From positions 1 through 63,328 of the forward strand of contig CANQMP010000009.1 in the NCBI GenBank assembly GCA_947624975.1: a stretch of DNA of 63,328 bases, read 5' to 3'. This document shows, piece by piece, positions 63,160 through 63,328 of this stretch. This DNA is from Candidatus Gastranaerophilales bacterium. GTDB lineage: Bacteria > Cyanobacteriota > Vampirovibrionia > Gastranaerophilales > Gastranaerophilaceae. Position 1 is the first letter of the stretch, and the number at the start of each line of letters is the position of its first letter. The notes below the pieces were generated by a model. That model was not told the origin of the DNA. It did no database searches and saw only the letters and a list, made by a program, of their open reading frames with translations. The position numbers were made by a program, and so were the translations under genes.

Positions 63160-63328
63160 AATTTGTCATTACGAGCGAATGCCTCAGCCTATTATTAGCA
63201 CGAAGTGCCGATATAAAATTAACCCCTCACCCGAATTTCTAAGTTCACTGTGTTCACTAAGAAATTCTTCCCTCTCCCGCAGGGGGCGAGGGTGAATCTT
63301 TTGTTCCCTCCCCTAACGGGGAGGGTTG
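63160..63328. repeat. Mosaic intergenic repeat block, copy 6 (runs out of the window)
   Basis: CATTACGAGCGAATGCCTCA, CCTATTATTAGCACGAAGTG, CCCCTCACCCGAATTTCTAA and TCCCTCTCCCGC modules in the same order as in copies 2 and 5. No gene. Confidence 0.8.

Overview
The window (63.3 kb, AT-rich) looks like a chromosomal piece of an anaerobic, non-photosynthetic relative of cyanobacteria, most likely Vampirovibrionia/Melainabacteria (Gastranaerophilales-like gut bacteria). The reasons are four prepilin genes with the FTLAEVLITLAxIGVVAALT signature, two [FeFe]-hydrogenase-type proteins, the pairing of a radical SAM/DUF2344 protein with an RNase E/G gene, and no photosynthesis or respiratory genes. This assignment is an inference; no 16S rRNA is present.

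Layout. 1-634: 3' end of 23S rRNA, 5S rRNA and terminator. 650-2460: a prepilin gene whose start is separated from its body by a 13-G tract, then a mosaic of dispersed repeats. 2461-7143: aldolase-like and GT-D glycosyltransferase genes, divergent from a small hypothetical gene and the radical SAM/DUF2344 gene. 7155-10782: RNase E/G, two small membrane or pilin-like proteins, rsmH and an FtsL-like protein. 10798-16398: thrS, an FkbM methyltransferase with an 11-G tract near its start, ssb, and a four-carbon acid sugar kinase plus PdxA pair. 16376-18140: a prepilin divergent from an XRE regulator, and a RelE/HigA-type toxin-antitoxin pair. 18156-29086: secF-secD-dapA, a 744-aa membrane protein with three internal repeats, pheT, an SH3-like protein, a lytic transglycosylase and an M20 peptidase. 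29179-30850: an Ala/Pro-rich hypothetical protein behind an unusual repeated promoter, then repeats. 30851-42543: a Memo-AMMECR1 fusion, ribD, a UPF0173 hydrolase, gshB, tsaD, obgE, a metal-site-less amidohydrolase, YjbQ, folC and a membrane GT2. 42687-46202: two paralogous XRE regulators, a prepilin and a GH77 glucanotransferase. 46320-47406: repeats, tRNA-Ser(CGA), a tRNA-like relic and an orphan promoter-terminator unit. 47409-50910: dxr-proB-proA. 50996-57508: a hydrogenase region (sensory [FeFe] hydrogenase with PAS domain, SpoIIE/PP2C phosphatase, two thioredoxin-like ferredoxins, a group B [FeFe] hydrogenase, two XRE regulators). 57565-63328: repeats, a second hypothetical protein behind the unusual promoter, mutS2, an SDR, and an HTH gene divergent from a fourth prepilin.

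The main signals beyond routine annotation are these. (1) Two long poly-G tracts sit just after well-formed starts of a prepilin and a methyltransferase gene, each one G away from joining start to body, which suggests slipped-strand phase variation of surface functions. (2) At least twelve genes have a -10 hexamer exactly six bases before the ATG and no Shine-Dalgarno, so leaderless transcription seems common. (3) Three prepilin genes with consensus TTGACA-N17-TATAAT promoters are each divergent from a small HTH gene. (4) A promoter block (TTGTAA direct repeats, TTTACA-N18-TATAAT, then a CATAG pentanucleotide array) occurs three times: twice before related hypothetical genes and once before a short terminated unit with no evident gene.
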